From Chloroflexota bacterium (GTDB lineage Bacteria > Chloroflexota > UBA6077): a stretch of 8,485 nucleotides of DNA. The notes beneath the pieces were generated by a model. That model was not told the DNA's origin and made no database searches. It saw only the letters and a program-made list of their open reading frames with translations. The translations under genes and the position numbers were made by a program. Location: NCBI GenBank assembly GCA_021786215.1, contig JAJYNT010000283.1, forward strand, positions 1 to 8,485. Direction: 5' to 3'. Below are positions 1 through 6,442 of the stretch, piece after piece (position 1 is the stretch's first letter; every line of letters begins with the position of its first letter).

Positions 1-619
1 GTCGGCAACCATGAACCCGTCCTTTGAAGAGTCCGCGATGTTTGAGAACATGATCGATCTGATGTTCCAGCGCGAGTACGACGTGTACGTCTTCGACACG
101 GCACCCACCGCCAATGCCAGGAGACTGCTTGGGATGAGCTCGGTGTACTCCCTCTGGGTGGGGAAAATGTTGAAGAGCCGGGAGGAGGCCAGGTCGCTGA
201 GGGAACTGCTGTCATTCCGCAAGAAGAAAGAGGAGGATCCGTTGATGGACTACCTCCTCGGATTCAAAGATCGGATGGGCCGTGCCAGGGAACTGCTGAC
301 CGATGTGGAGAGGACCTCCTTCTTCTTCGTTACCCTTCCGGAGGCGCTCCCGATCGCCGTGATCACCCGTTTCATGCACTGGTTTGAGGAATTTGGCATC
401 CCGGTGGGCGGAGTGCTGGTGAACATGCTGATCGATAAGAGCGCCGCCGGGGAGAACCCGCCGGAGTTCGTGCGAAACCGGATGTCCATGCAGACAGAGC
501 ACATGGACACCATCTGGAAGAGCTTCGATGGGAGTGTGAGGGCGATAGTGCCGCTCTTCGAGACCGAGGTGCGAGGCCCGCGGATGCTGAAACGGGTCGC
601 TGATATCGTCTTCGCGTAG
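1..619 (+). CDS. ArsA/GET3-family ATPase, C-terminal fragment (5' end outside window)
   Basis: This is the C-terminal part of a P-loop ATPase of the ArsA/GET3 (arsenite-pump/tail-anchored protein) family. The reading frame is open to the left edge (codons begin at base 2), so the ATG at 11 is internal and the gene is partial; the N-terminal P-loop is not in the window. The visible part opens with an acidic helix (PSFEESAMFENM), followed by YDVYVFDTAPT, the family's switch-II/A-loop region, about 25 residues after the ATG. It ends with PLFETEVRGPRMLKRVADIVF, which matches the family's usual ending (PLF..EVRG...L). The canonical DTAPTGHTLRLL reads DTAPTANARRLL here, so the Gly-His-Thr-Leu part is changed. 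No arsenic gene is visible next to it, so an arsenite role is unsupported; many bacterial homologues have unknown clients. The family call is firm, the substrate unknown. Confidence 0.85.
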   Translation, partial: SATMNPSFEESAMFENMIDLMFQREYDVYVFDTAPTANARRLLGMSSVYSLWVGKMLKSREEARSLRELLSFRKKKEEDPLMDYLLGFKDRMGRARELLTDVERTSFFFVTLPEALPIAVITRFMHWFEEFGIPVGGVLVNMLIDKSAAGENPPEFVRNRMSMQTEHMDTIWKSFDGSVRAIVPLFETEVRGPRMLKRVADIVFA

Positions 620-640
620 TCCTTGGGAGCGGTCTGACCG

Positions 641-683
641 CGGGGGGGCAGGGTGTCTCGGCACTCGGCCCCCGGTTCTTCTT
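641..683. terminator. GC-rich terminator hairpin between convergent genes
   Basis: An outer stem pairs CGGGGG (641-646) with CCCCCG (669-674). An inner stem pairs GGGTG (651-655) with CACTC (662-666) around a six-base loop, with a small internal loop between the two stems. On the plus strand a T-rich run TTCTTCTT follows at 676-683. It lies 21 bases past the ATPase stop and abuts the stop of the convergent GH18 gene, so it probably ends the plus-strand transcript and may work both ways. A second small hairpin (GCGGT/ACCGC, 629-641) lies directly before it. Confidence 0.6.
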
Positions 684-3048
684 ACTGAAGTCGTATCCCG
701 ATGGTATTGTGGGCACCCACCTTGCCGTTCTTGGTCCAGAACATGGTGCGCTCCACCACCGAGGGCAGGCTGGTGGTGATGCGGGCGGAGAAGGGTGCCG
801 ATGGTACGATCGTTCCCATGTCCAGGACGAGAGCGGTCGCGGGATCGACCGAGGCGTCCTTGACGACCACCTGGCCGTTCTCCTTCATCAGTTCCATGTG
901 GATCTGCATAGGACTGCCATGGGGGTTCAGGATGCTGATCCTCTCGCTAAATGGGGGCGCCGTGGAGCCCTCCGCCAGTGCCCAGACTGTCCCCAGCTGT
1001 GAAGCTCCGTCGGTTGCGCAGGCTGCTTGAGACTCGTTGGCCGACGCTGCTGTTGCCCCGAGATATACGGAGCGCTCGGCGATGATCCCGCCGTCGGCGT
1101 CGACCTCGATGCCGAAGCTCCGTGCGGAGAATAGCTGGCTCAGGAACAGGCTCTGGCGGCTGGTGGGGGGCAGCAGCCGCTGGAAGTTGGCCTTCTGACC
1201 ATCTGTGCCGAACAGGGTGATGTTGGCGGTGACCGGAACGGTACCCGGGTTCTGCAGCAAGAGCCACGTATCCACCGGAATATTGGGAACGATCGGCATG
1301 CCGGCCGCGAAATACCAGCCGCGCGACGGGGAAGTCATACCCGGAACAGCTGTGGCGGCGTTCCCAGGGAAGCGGTACATCGCCCGTTCGGCGATGAGAG
1401 GTTGGTCGCTTTCGATCCGCGTCGAGAAGGCGGCGTTGGGCAATACCTGGTTGACGAAGATGCTGGTGCGGGAGGTGGGTGGGAGCAGCATGTTGTTGGG
1501 CACCACGGTGCCGTTCTCCAGCAGATAGCTCACCCGAGCGGTGGCCGGAACGGGATTGGGGTTCTGCAGCAGGAGCCAGGTCTGGAAGGGGGCAGCCGTG
1601 GCCCCCTCCGCGAAGTACCAGGAGCGCGAGGGAGAACTGATAGCCGGGACGACGTCGCCATCGAAGCCGGCATACATCGATCTCTCGGCGAGGAGAGGCT
1701 GGGTGGCATCGATCCGCGTGCTGAAAGCTGTGTTGGGGATCAACTGGTTGGCGTAGAGGCTCGTCCGAGAGGTCGGGGCGAGCAGAAAGCTCCGGGTGAT
1801 AGGGGGGCGCCCTTCCGGCATGAAGGTGACGGTGGCCGTCACCGGCGTGGTATTCGGGTTCTGAAGTAGGAACCAGGTGTCGAAGGGAGGCGTGGTGCTT
1901 CCCTCGGCGAAGTACCAACTCAGACTCGCCGAGTTGGCGGTCGACGACTGACCCGTCTGGTTGTTCGATGGAGTTGAGACAGCTTGATTGGTTGACTGCT
2001 GCCTGAGGCCGTCTATGTCCGGCCAAACCCGCGGATCCTCGTAGCCAAGTCTCCAGGCGGCGATCCCGGCGAGGTCCATCTGACTCACCAGCGCCAGCTT
2101 CGAGTCGAGGCTGGTGCGGTCCTCGAACCACACCTCGTGGTTGTGTCCGTTCTGGCTGTAGCTGAAGTGGGCGGACTGTGAGACCGCATCATGTTGGATG
2201 GGGGCCGACAGCTGGTTTGCCAGGGCGAGCGTCTCGGGGTAATGGAGGGCGCGGGCCGGCGGGCCGGTTGTGGTGTCCCAGTCGTAGCCGTATAGGGCGA
2301 CGCCCAGCAGGATCTTGTCGTGCGGGATCTGGGAGGTGGCGTAAGAAAGGGAGTCCGCTACCCATTGTTGAGGGGCGGTCGAGCCCGGGATGCTGCTGCG
2401 AGCGGTGGTGTGACCGTATGCCATCAGCACGAAGAGATCGACACTGGGTGCGAGGCCCGCGTAGTCGAAGGCACCTGCCCAGCCCGTGTGGGTGTCGGTG
2501 GTCTTAGCGGGGATGGCCATGGTGACGAGTTTGCCTGCTGGGCGGAGGGTGGTGGCCAGCTGTGCCATGAACTGGGTGAGAGAGTCCCTGTCCCCCGAGT
2601 TCAGCCCCTCGAAGTCTATGTTGATACCGTCGTAGTCGGTCAGGGCCGCGGCGAGGTTGCTCACGGCCTGGGAGCGGGAGGTATCGGTTGCGAGCAGGGC
2701 GTGAGCGGTATCGGCCCCACCAGATAGAGTGACGGAGAGGATGGGCTTGGCTGGCAAAGAGCGGACCAGCGATATGACGTCGGGCGTAGCCTTGATCTGA
2801 AGTGAGGCGTCGGGTCCGATTGAGGCCCAGTGCAGGGCCACGTAGTCCAGCTCTCCGGAGCGCTGGCGGAGCGACGCCAAAGAGGTGGGATCGTTGGGAA
2901 CGTAGTAGGCCCACCGGATCCGGCTGGTCGTTGGGGCAGCAGCCTGAGCGATGGGTGCCGTTGGAGCGCACCAGATCAACAACGGTCCGGAGAGGCTGGC
3001 TATCAGGAGAAACAGAAGAGTTCGAAGCAAGTGGAAGAACTCATCCAA
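682..3048 (-). CDS. Secreted GH18-family (YaaH-like) glycoside hydrolase with four C-terminal WYFAEG-type repeats
   Basis: This is an exported protein of 788 residues. Residues 1-36 look like a signal peptide: a basic residue at 9, a hydrophobic core over about 10-27, and cleavage after AQA (34-36). Cys27 follows LIW, which is not a lipobox, so it is probably not a lipoprotein. Residues 43-345 form a GH18 barrel of the YaaH/spore-germination type: the catalytic strand is DGINIDFE (140-147) with Glu147 as the expected acid, followed by LMAYG (208-212) and HEVWFED...AWRLGYEDP near the end. The family usually has MAYD, so Gly212 is a departure. After a Ser/Asn/Gln-rich linker (350-376) come four modules starting at Trp378, 477, 578 and 689; I believe such modules are annotated as DUF5719. 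The likely substrate is peptidoglycan or another GlcNAc polymer, but this is inferred. The start is TTG; no in-frame ATG occurs before residue 161. A second TTG at 3030, with GGATGAG about 9 bases upstream, is an alternative start. Confidence 0.85.
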   Translation of the reverse strand: MDEFFHLLRTLLFLLIASLSGPLLIWCAPTAPIAQAAAPTTSRIRWAYYVPNDPTSLASLRQRSGELDYVALHWASIGPDASLQIKATPDVISLVRSLPAKPILSVTLSGGADTAHALLATDTSRSQAVSNLAAALTDYDGINIDFEGLNSGDRDSLTQFMAQLATTLRPAGKLVTMAIPAKTTDTHTGWAGAFDYAGLAPSVDLFVLMAYGHTTARSSIPGSTAPQQWVADSLSYATSQIPHDKILLGVALYGYDWDTTTGPPARALHYPETLALANQLSAPIQHDAVSQSAHFSYSQNGHNHEVWFEDRTSLDSKLALVSQMDLAGIAAWRLGYEDPRVWPDIDGLRQQSTNQAVSTPSNNQTGQSSTANSASLSWYFAEGSTTPPFDTWFLLQNPNTTPVTATVTFMPEGRPPITRSFLLAPTSRTSLYANQLIPNTAFSTRIDATQPLLAERSMYAGFDGDVVPAISSPSRSWYFAEGATAAPFQTWLLLQNPNPVPATARVSYLLENGTVVPNNMLLPPTSRTSIFVNQVLPNAAFSTRIESDQPLIAERAMYRFPGNAATAVPGMTSPSRGWYFAAGMPIVPNIPVDTWLLLQNPGTVPVTANITLFGTDGQKANFQRLLPPTSRQSLFLSQLFSARSFGIEVDADGGIIAERSVYLGATAASANESQAACATDGASQLGTVWALAEGSTAPPFSERISILNPHGSPMQIHMELMKENGQVVVKDASVDPATALVLDMGTIVPSAPFSARITTSLPSVVERTMFWTKNGKVGAHNTIGIRLQ
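739..1917 (-). repeat. Four tandem protein modules of about 82 residues in the GH18 protein
   Basis: The modules span residues 378-459, 477-558, 578-662 and 689-770 (82, 82, 85 and 82 residues). Each has the order W-Y/A-F/L-A-E/A-G, then LLLQNP (ISILNP in the last), then P-T-S-R (lost in the last), then F-S-x-R-I, and closes with A/V-E-R-x-M/V-Y/F. The first three are closest to one another. The fourth is the most diverged, and the linker before it (663-688) holds a lone Cys. The pattern suggests repeated beta-sandwich binding modules outside the cell; ligand unknown. Confidence 0.8.
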
Positions 3049-3067
3049 GCAGAGAAGTTGTTGAGCG

Positions 3068-3076
3068 ATTATAGCA
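3068..3076 (-). promoter_or_regulatory. Extended -10 promoter for the GH18 gene
   Basis: Read on the minus strand this is TGCTATAAT: a perfect TATAAT with the TGn extension. Transcription would begin near 3061, giving a very short leader (about 13 bases) to the TTG at 3048 or about 31 bases to the TTG at 3030. No convincing -35 box is seen, as is usual when the extended -10 is present. Confidence 0.6.
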
Positions 3077-3113
3077 TATGGGGGTCGGGTTGGAATAGCA
3101 TGGTGTAGAGGTG

Positions 3114-3122
3114 TGCTATAAT
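3114..3122 (+). promoter_or_regulatory. Extended -10 promoter for the coiled-coil/membrane-protein operon
   Basis: The plus strand reads TGCTATAAT, the same nine bases as the divergent promoter on the other strand. Transcription would start near 3129, leaving a leader of about 87 bases before the TTG start at 3216. The GTG at 3111 and the ATG at 3121 lie at or upstream of the expected transcription start, so neither can be the start codon if this promoter is real. Confidence 0.6.
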
Positions 3123-3215
3123 GCCGGTTGCATCGGTGCTACAGCGGCGGTGCGCCTTCGATTGTGCCCCTGGTCACTGGTGGTGTGCTTCAGAATTGCT
3201 CCGGAGGCTTCTAGC

Positions 3216-3767
3216 TTGGATAGAGGAGATAGATTCGAGCGTTCTCGTCACAGAGACGACGATTTGCCCATTGAAGGCGAGTCCATCAGTTCGCCTCGGC
3301 GACGACGGGAGCAGTCGGAGCAGGTGCACGCCAGGCTCCTGGCGCTACTGGACGATCTGGAGTCGCTCATCGAGAAGGGGGTGCGGATCCCCTTTAGCTC
3401 CATGGTGCTAATCGACCGTGACGTGTACCTCGACGCGGTCGATGCTCTTCGGATCTCGTTGCCCGAGGCCGTGGTGCAGGCGGAGCGGATCGTGCGCGAC
3501 AAGGATCGGGTGATCGCTCAGGCGGATGCGGAGGCTGAGCGAGTGATCTCGCTGGCCCGGGAGCAGGCGGCCTTCTTGATCTCCGATCGTCAGCTACTGA
3601 GGGCGGCGGAGACGCAGTCGGAGGCGATCTTGAACACCGCTCGCGAGGATGCGAAGGAGATTGTGTCGTCGGCGCAGAAGTACGCGAGTGATCTTCTCTC
3701 GCAGTTGGAGGCGGAGGCGACGAAGATTCTCGGTGAGATTCGGAATGCGATGAGTCAGGTCCGGTAG
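3216..3767 (+). CDS. Coiled-coil protein, DivIVA/ATP-synthase-B-like family
   Basis: This is a cytosolic protein of 183 residues with no signal peptide or membrane segment. I chose the TTG at 3216 because GGAGG (3203-3207) sits 8 bases before it; the frame stays open further upstream but overlaps the promoter. Residues 1-36 are charged and look disordered. Residues 38-86 (LLALLDDLESLIEKGVRIPFSSMVLIDRDVYLDAVDALR) form a short helical domain with an IPFSS...DRDVYLDAVD...LPEAVVQAERI signature that I recognise from conserved hypothetical proteins of Chloroflexota and Actinobacteria. From about 83 to 180 the chain is a long Ala/Glu/Arg-rich helix. Such proteins are often annotated as DivIVA-like or as F0 subunit b by resemblance of the helix alone. 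A role as a division or envelope scaffold is only inference. It heads an operon with a small membrane protein. Confidence 0.8.
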   Translation: MDRGDRFERSRHRDDDLPIEGESISSPRRRREQSEQVHARLLALLDDLESLIEKGVRIPFSSMVLIDRDVYLDAVDALRISLPEAVVQAERIVRDKDRVIAQADAEAERVISLAREQAAFLISDRQLLRAAETQSEAILNTAREDAKEIVSSAQKYASDLLSQLEAEATKILGEIRNAMSQVR

Positions 3768-3807
3768 AGCAATTGGGAGAACTGGTCAGGGGGGACAATC
3801 AGAATTG

Positions 3808-3996
3808 ATGCGACGGGAGCGGGATCCGAAGAGCGTGGATGAAGAATTGGTCGGCCTTACGGTCGGAGATGGGTTTAAGTTCGGCTGTGGTTTTGCGCTT
3901 GCGCTCGCAATTGGAGTGTTGGCGGGATTGGTCGTCCTGACCGGGTTTATGGCTGTTGGGGTTCTATTGGGGGTAAAGGTACCGCTGTTTGGATAG
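3808..3996 (+). CDS. Small membrane protein (62 aa), unknown function
   Basis: The protein has a charged N-terminal segment (MRRERDPKSVDEELVGL) followed by about 30 hydrophobic residues (roughly 24-57, Gly/Ala/Val/Leu-rich), enough for one long membrane helix or a tight hairpin. It begins 40 bases after the coiled-coil gene stops, on the same strand and before a shared terminator, so the two are probably co-transcribed. A GGGGGGA run (about 3789-3795) lies 12 bases before the ATG. The TTG at 3805, immediately upstream in frame, would be better spaced and would add one residue. I do not recognise a family. A membrane anchor or partner for the coiled-coil protein is a guess from context. Confidence 0.65.
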   Translation: MRRERDPKSVDEELVGLTVGDGFKFGCGFALALAIGVLAGLVVLTGFMAVGVLLGVKVPLFG

Positions 3997-4054
3997 GGGA
4001 TCGGGGCCTCGCGGTTAGGGGAGACGTTGTTCCTCGCAAAGAGATCGATGGAGA

Positions 4055-4079
4055 AGGCCCGCCAGATGCTGGCGGGCCT
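4055..4079. terminator. Perfect 11-bp hairpin, bidirectional terminator
   Basis: AGGCCCGCCAG (4055-4065) pairs fully with CTGGCGGGCCT (4069-4079) across the three-base loop ATG. It lies between the end of the small membrane protein gene (3996) and the end of the convergent pdtaR (4114), where both transcripts need to stop. Neither side has a long T-run, so it may end transcription through stem strength alone, as seen in other GC-rich genomes. Confidence 0.7.
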
Positions 4080-4113
4080 CTAAACGCACACGAGATTGTG
4101 GACTCGGACCTGG

Positions 4114-4701
4114 CTAGCTTTCCTTGCCTACCTGGTTGGCCAGTAGGATGGCCTCAGCCACTTCCCGCATGGACTTGCGGGTGTTCATGCTTAGCTTCTG
4201 GATTTTGCGGAAGGCCTCTGCCTCCTTCAGCCCCTGGGTGTCCATCAACACCCCCTTGGCCCGTTCGACGATCTTGCGAGTCTCCAGGATGTTCCGGGTG
4301 TCGGTGAGTTCCTTCTCGAGGGCCTTGAACTCGCGGAAACGGGCGAGCGCGACCTCGATAGCCGGGACGAGTTCGGACTCTCGGAAGGGCTTGACGATGT
4401 AGCCGACAACCCCTGCTTCCTTGGCCCCGTCGATCAACTCTTGCTGGGAGAAGGCTGTTAGCAAAAGGACGGGAGAAAGCCGTTCCTCCGTAAGGATCTT
4501 GGCGGCCTGAATGCCATCCAGGTCGGGCATCTTGATGTCCATTATCACCAGGTCGGGCCGCAATTCGCGAGCGAGGTTGACGGCGCTGATGCCGTCGCCA
4601 GTTTCACCCACGACGAGGTAGCCGAGATTGGTGAGCATCTCGCGCAAATCCATACGGATAATAGACTCATCGTCGGCGATGACCACGCGTGTCTGTGCCA
4701 A
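4114..4701 (-). CDS. pdtaR: ANTAR-domain response regulator, PdtaR-like
   Basis: This is a cytosolic response regulator of 195 residues that is expected to bind RNA rather than DNA. The receiver domain covers about 4-120, with the acidic pair Asp10/Asp11, phospho-acceptor Asp55 (VIMDIKMP), Thr82 (LLTAFSQ) and Lys104 (VKPF), all key residues intact. The ANTAR domain covers about 130-188, with LETRKIVERAKGVLM and the second half FRKIQKLSMNTRKSMREVAEAIL. Order, length and wording match mycobacterial PdtaR closely as I remember it. Phosphorylation of such proteins promotes dimerisation and binding of paired hexaloop hairpins in leader RNAs, causing antitermination or translational control. The start is TTG at 4701, supported by AAGGAG at 4710-4715, 8 bases away. 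Its partner kinase lies 130 bases upstream on the same strand, and a private promoter is likely (see 4806-4835). Confidence 0.93.
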   Translation of the reverse strand: MAQTRVVIADDESIIRMDLREMLTNLGYLVVGETGDGISAVNLARELRPDLVIMDIKMPDLDGIQAAKILTEERLSPVLLLTAFSQQELIDGAKEAGVVGYIVKPFRESELVPAIEVALARFREFKALEKELTDTRNILETRKIVERAKGVLMDTQGLKEAEAFRKIQKLSMNTRKSMREVAEAILLANQVGKES

Positions 4702-4752
4702 CTCAGTCTCTCCTTATCGATCTAAGGTACAGCAATGAGTCCGGCGTGCCGT

Positions 4753-4766
4753 GGCCCGCTCTGGCC
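4753..4766 (-). promoter_or_regulatory. Possible ANTAR-type hexaloop hairpin in the pdtaR leader
   Basis: On the minus strand GGCC-AGAGCG-GGCC would form a four-base-pair stem with a six-base loop having A at position 1 and G at position 4, the two loop bases conserved in ANTAR targets. It would lie about 33-46 bases into the predicted pdtaR leader. The stem is short and I could not find a good second hexaloop, which known targets have, nor an overlapping terminator. It is recorded as a candidate only. Confidence 0.2.
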
Positions 4767-4805
4767 GGCCGCTCTTCCTCAAGCCTCGGGCAACTGCATA
4801 CAGTC

Positions 4806-4835
4806 ATAATATACTGAGGCATAAGTTAGCGTCAA
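4806..4835 (-). promoter_or_regulatory. Promoter for pdtaR, overlapping the pdtaS stop codon
   Basis: The minus strand has a -35 box TTGACG (4835-4830, five of six matches), an 18-base spacer and a -10 box TATTAT (4811-4806, five of six). The -35 box contains the TGA stop of pdtaS. Transcription would begin near 4799, giving pdtaR a leader of about 98 bases. This allows the regulator to be made independently of the kinase. Confidence 0.6.
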
Positions 4836-6343
4836 CCTTGGGAGGAAGCTACTTCCGCGACTGTCAGACGCGGGAAGGACACGCGGGCGTGGACGCCGTT
4901 TGTGTTCTGGAGGGCAAACCGGCCCTTCAGGTCCTCCCGAACGAGGGTCTGGACAATTTGCAGCCCGAGGCTGCCGTCGCGCTCGATATCGAAGCCGGGG
5001 GGCAAACCTTGACCGTTGTCGGCGACCTCGATGACCATATGGTCGGTTTCGGCACGGAGTGTAACCTGTATGGAGCCCTCGTTCTTGACCTCAAAGCCGT
5101 GCTCCACGGCGTTCTGGAGCAGTTCGTTGATGACGAGTGCGCAGGAGGTCGCCTGTTGCGGCGGCAGCGAGAAGTCATCGCCGTCGAGGGAGATGTGAAT
5201 GCTCTTGACGGGATCGAGTATGCCCTGAGTGACCTCGCTTAGGATCCGCTGGGTGACCTCTCGGATGCTGATGAAGTTGGTATCCTCGGGGCTTTCTTCT
5301 TTGGACAGGAACTCGTGAACAAGGGCGATGCTGAGTATCCGGTTGATGCTCTGCTTCAGCATGTCGAGCACTTCGGGCGAGCCGGTGCGGCGGGCCTGCA
5401 TTCTGAGGAGCGCCGCGATAGTCTGAAGGTTGTTCTTGACCCTATGGTGGATTTCACGAATCAGGGCGGACTTGACCCGGAGCGCTTGGTCCTTGCGCTG
5501 TTCCTCTGTGATGTCCTCTATCAGGATAATTGCGCTGCCCGGCCGGTGCTGTTTGCCGAGCAGCCTTCGGATGAAGGTCCGGCTTGGTATGGGAGGGAGC
5601 GGGATGGCCCGCTTGAGCCAGATGAAGTTGTGCTCCTCTATTCGCTGTTCGAGGCAGCGGGCTCGCTCCATCGCCTTGAAGCAGATGTGCTCGGTCGTGT
5701 CCAACTCCGAGAGGCGTCGGTTTAGCAGGCTGGTGGTGTAGCCTAGCTTCCGGTAGAGTTGCTCGGCTAGCGAGCTCATGTAGAGGATGCGGGCGCTGCT
5801 GTCGATTATCAGGGTGGCGTAGTGTTCGCTGAGACGTGCGAGTTGGTCGGCACCCTCGACGCGGCCCGTCAGTACCTCGGTGTAGAGGCGAGCGATAGTT
5901 TCGCGGAAGATAGAGTTCTTCTTCCGTCGGCGTTCAAACTCGAGCAGGTTCATCTCGACGCTGAGGATCGCGATGAGGTCCCCTCGGGAGTTGTAGATGG
6001 GATGGGTATCCAGCATGGTTGGGGCGCCGCGGATGAGTTGGCCCTTCACGCCGTGAGCCATATGGCCGGCGAACAGTGCTCGGTGAATGGTGGGAGCGGA
6101 CTCCCGAGACAAGCTATGCCCCACGAACGACTCGGGGTAGAGCGGCGGGACGGAGGTGGGTTTGGCTTGGGCCACCACCAGGGCGCAATCGTCCGATCGA
6201 ACGTAGAGGAGGAGGTCGGCGTGAGACACGTCGGCGAGAAGATCCAGACCCTCGGTGATCCTGTGCAGGAGGGCCAGATCTTCCGTTCGGAAGTCGATGC
6301 CGAGCTGAAATACGCCGGCCAGTTGCGCTGAATGGTGCCCCAT
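4832..6343 (-). CDS. pdtaS: Sensor histidine kinase, PdtaS-like (HisKA_2/HATPase)
   Basis: This is a soluble histidine kinase of 503 residues with no membrane segment. Residues about 20-140 form a GAF-like N-terminal sensor (LLADVSHADLLLYVRSDD...), residues about 165-280 a PAS-like domain ending in ILIEDITEEQRK, then a HisKA_2 dimerisation segment with REIHHRVKNNLQTIAALLRMQ (phospho-acceptor His at 299/300) and an HATPase_c domain with N-box INELLQNAVEHGF (405-417), DNGQGLP (442-448) and GSLGLQIV (457-464). Domain order and length match PdtaS of mycobacteria and related kinases that pair with ANTAR regulators; it should phosphorylate the adjacent PdtaR at Asp55. The signal is unknown. I chose the ATG at 6343, with GGAAG (6356-6352) 8 bases upstream; it gives the family's usual N-terminus. 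A TTG at 6388 would add 15 residues. The tRNA gene lies 99 bases upstream on the same strand, and I see no good promoter between them. Confidence 0.93.
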   Translation of the reverse strand: MGHHSAQLAGVFQLGIDFRTEDLALLHRITEGLDLLADVSHADLLLYVRSDDCALVVAQAKPTSVPPLYPESFVGHSLSRESAPTIHRALFAGHMAHGVKGQLIRGAPTMLDTHPIYNSRGDLIAILSVEMNLLEFERRRKKNSIFRETIARLYTEVLTGRVEGADQLARLSEHYATLIIDSSARILYMSSLAEQLYRKLGYTTSLLNRRLSELDTTEHICFKAMERARCLEQRIEEHNFIWLKRAIPLPPIPSRTFIRRLLGKQHRPGSAIILIEDITEEQRKDQALRVKSALIREIHHRVKNNLQTIAALLRMQARRTGSPEVLDMLKQSINRILSIALVHEFLSKEESPEDTNFISIREVTQRILSEVTQGILDPVKSIHISLDGDDFSLPPQQATSCALVINELLQNAVEHGFEVKNEGSIQVTLRAETDHMVIEVADNGQGLPPGFDIERDGSLGLQIVQTLVREDLKGRFALQNTNGVHARVSFPRLTVAEVASSQG

Positions 6344-6442
6344 TGCATCCACTTCCGACGTTGGTATTGAGTGGCTACGCAGGTACAAGGTCCGTGTTCA
6401 GCTTCAAGATTCCCCCAGGCACGGGCCTGCGTGGAGAATAGA

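Noticed and set aside
739..1917. Periodic similarity as a possible CRISPR or DNA satellite
   Set aside because: The period (about 300 bases) and protein-level conservation show coding repeats; there are no short identical repeats with spacers.
947..2131. 394-residue open frame on the minus strand inside the GH18 gene
   Set aside because: It is a frame-shifted shadow of the repeat region, rich in Arg/His/Pro with no domain; the GH18 frame explains the sequence.
3111..3215. N-terminal extension of the coiled-coil protein from the GTG at 3111
   Set aside because: It overlaps the -10 box, has no ribosome site, and reads as non-conserved sequence; GGAGG points to the TTG at 3216.
4751..5725. Long plus-strand open frames opposite pdtaS
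   Set aside because: They are antisense to a clear kinase, lack any recognisable motif, and reflect GC-rich codon structure.
6416..6429. CAGGC-ACGG-GCCTG as a terminator after tRNA-Pro
   Set aside because: The stem has only five pairs and no T-run follows on the minus strand, so it is unlikely to stop transcription.
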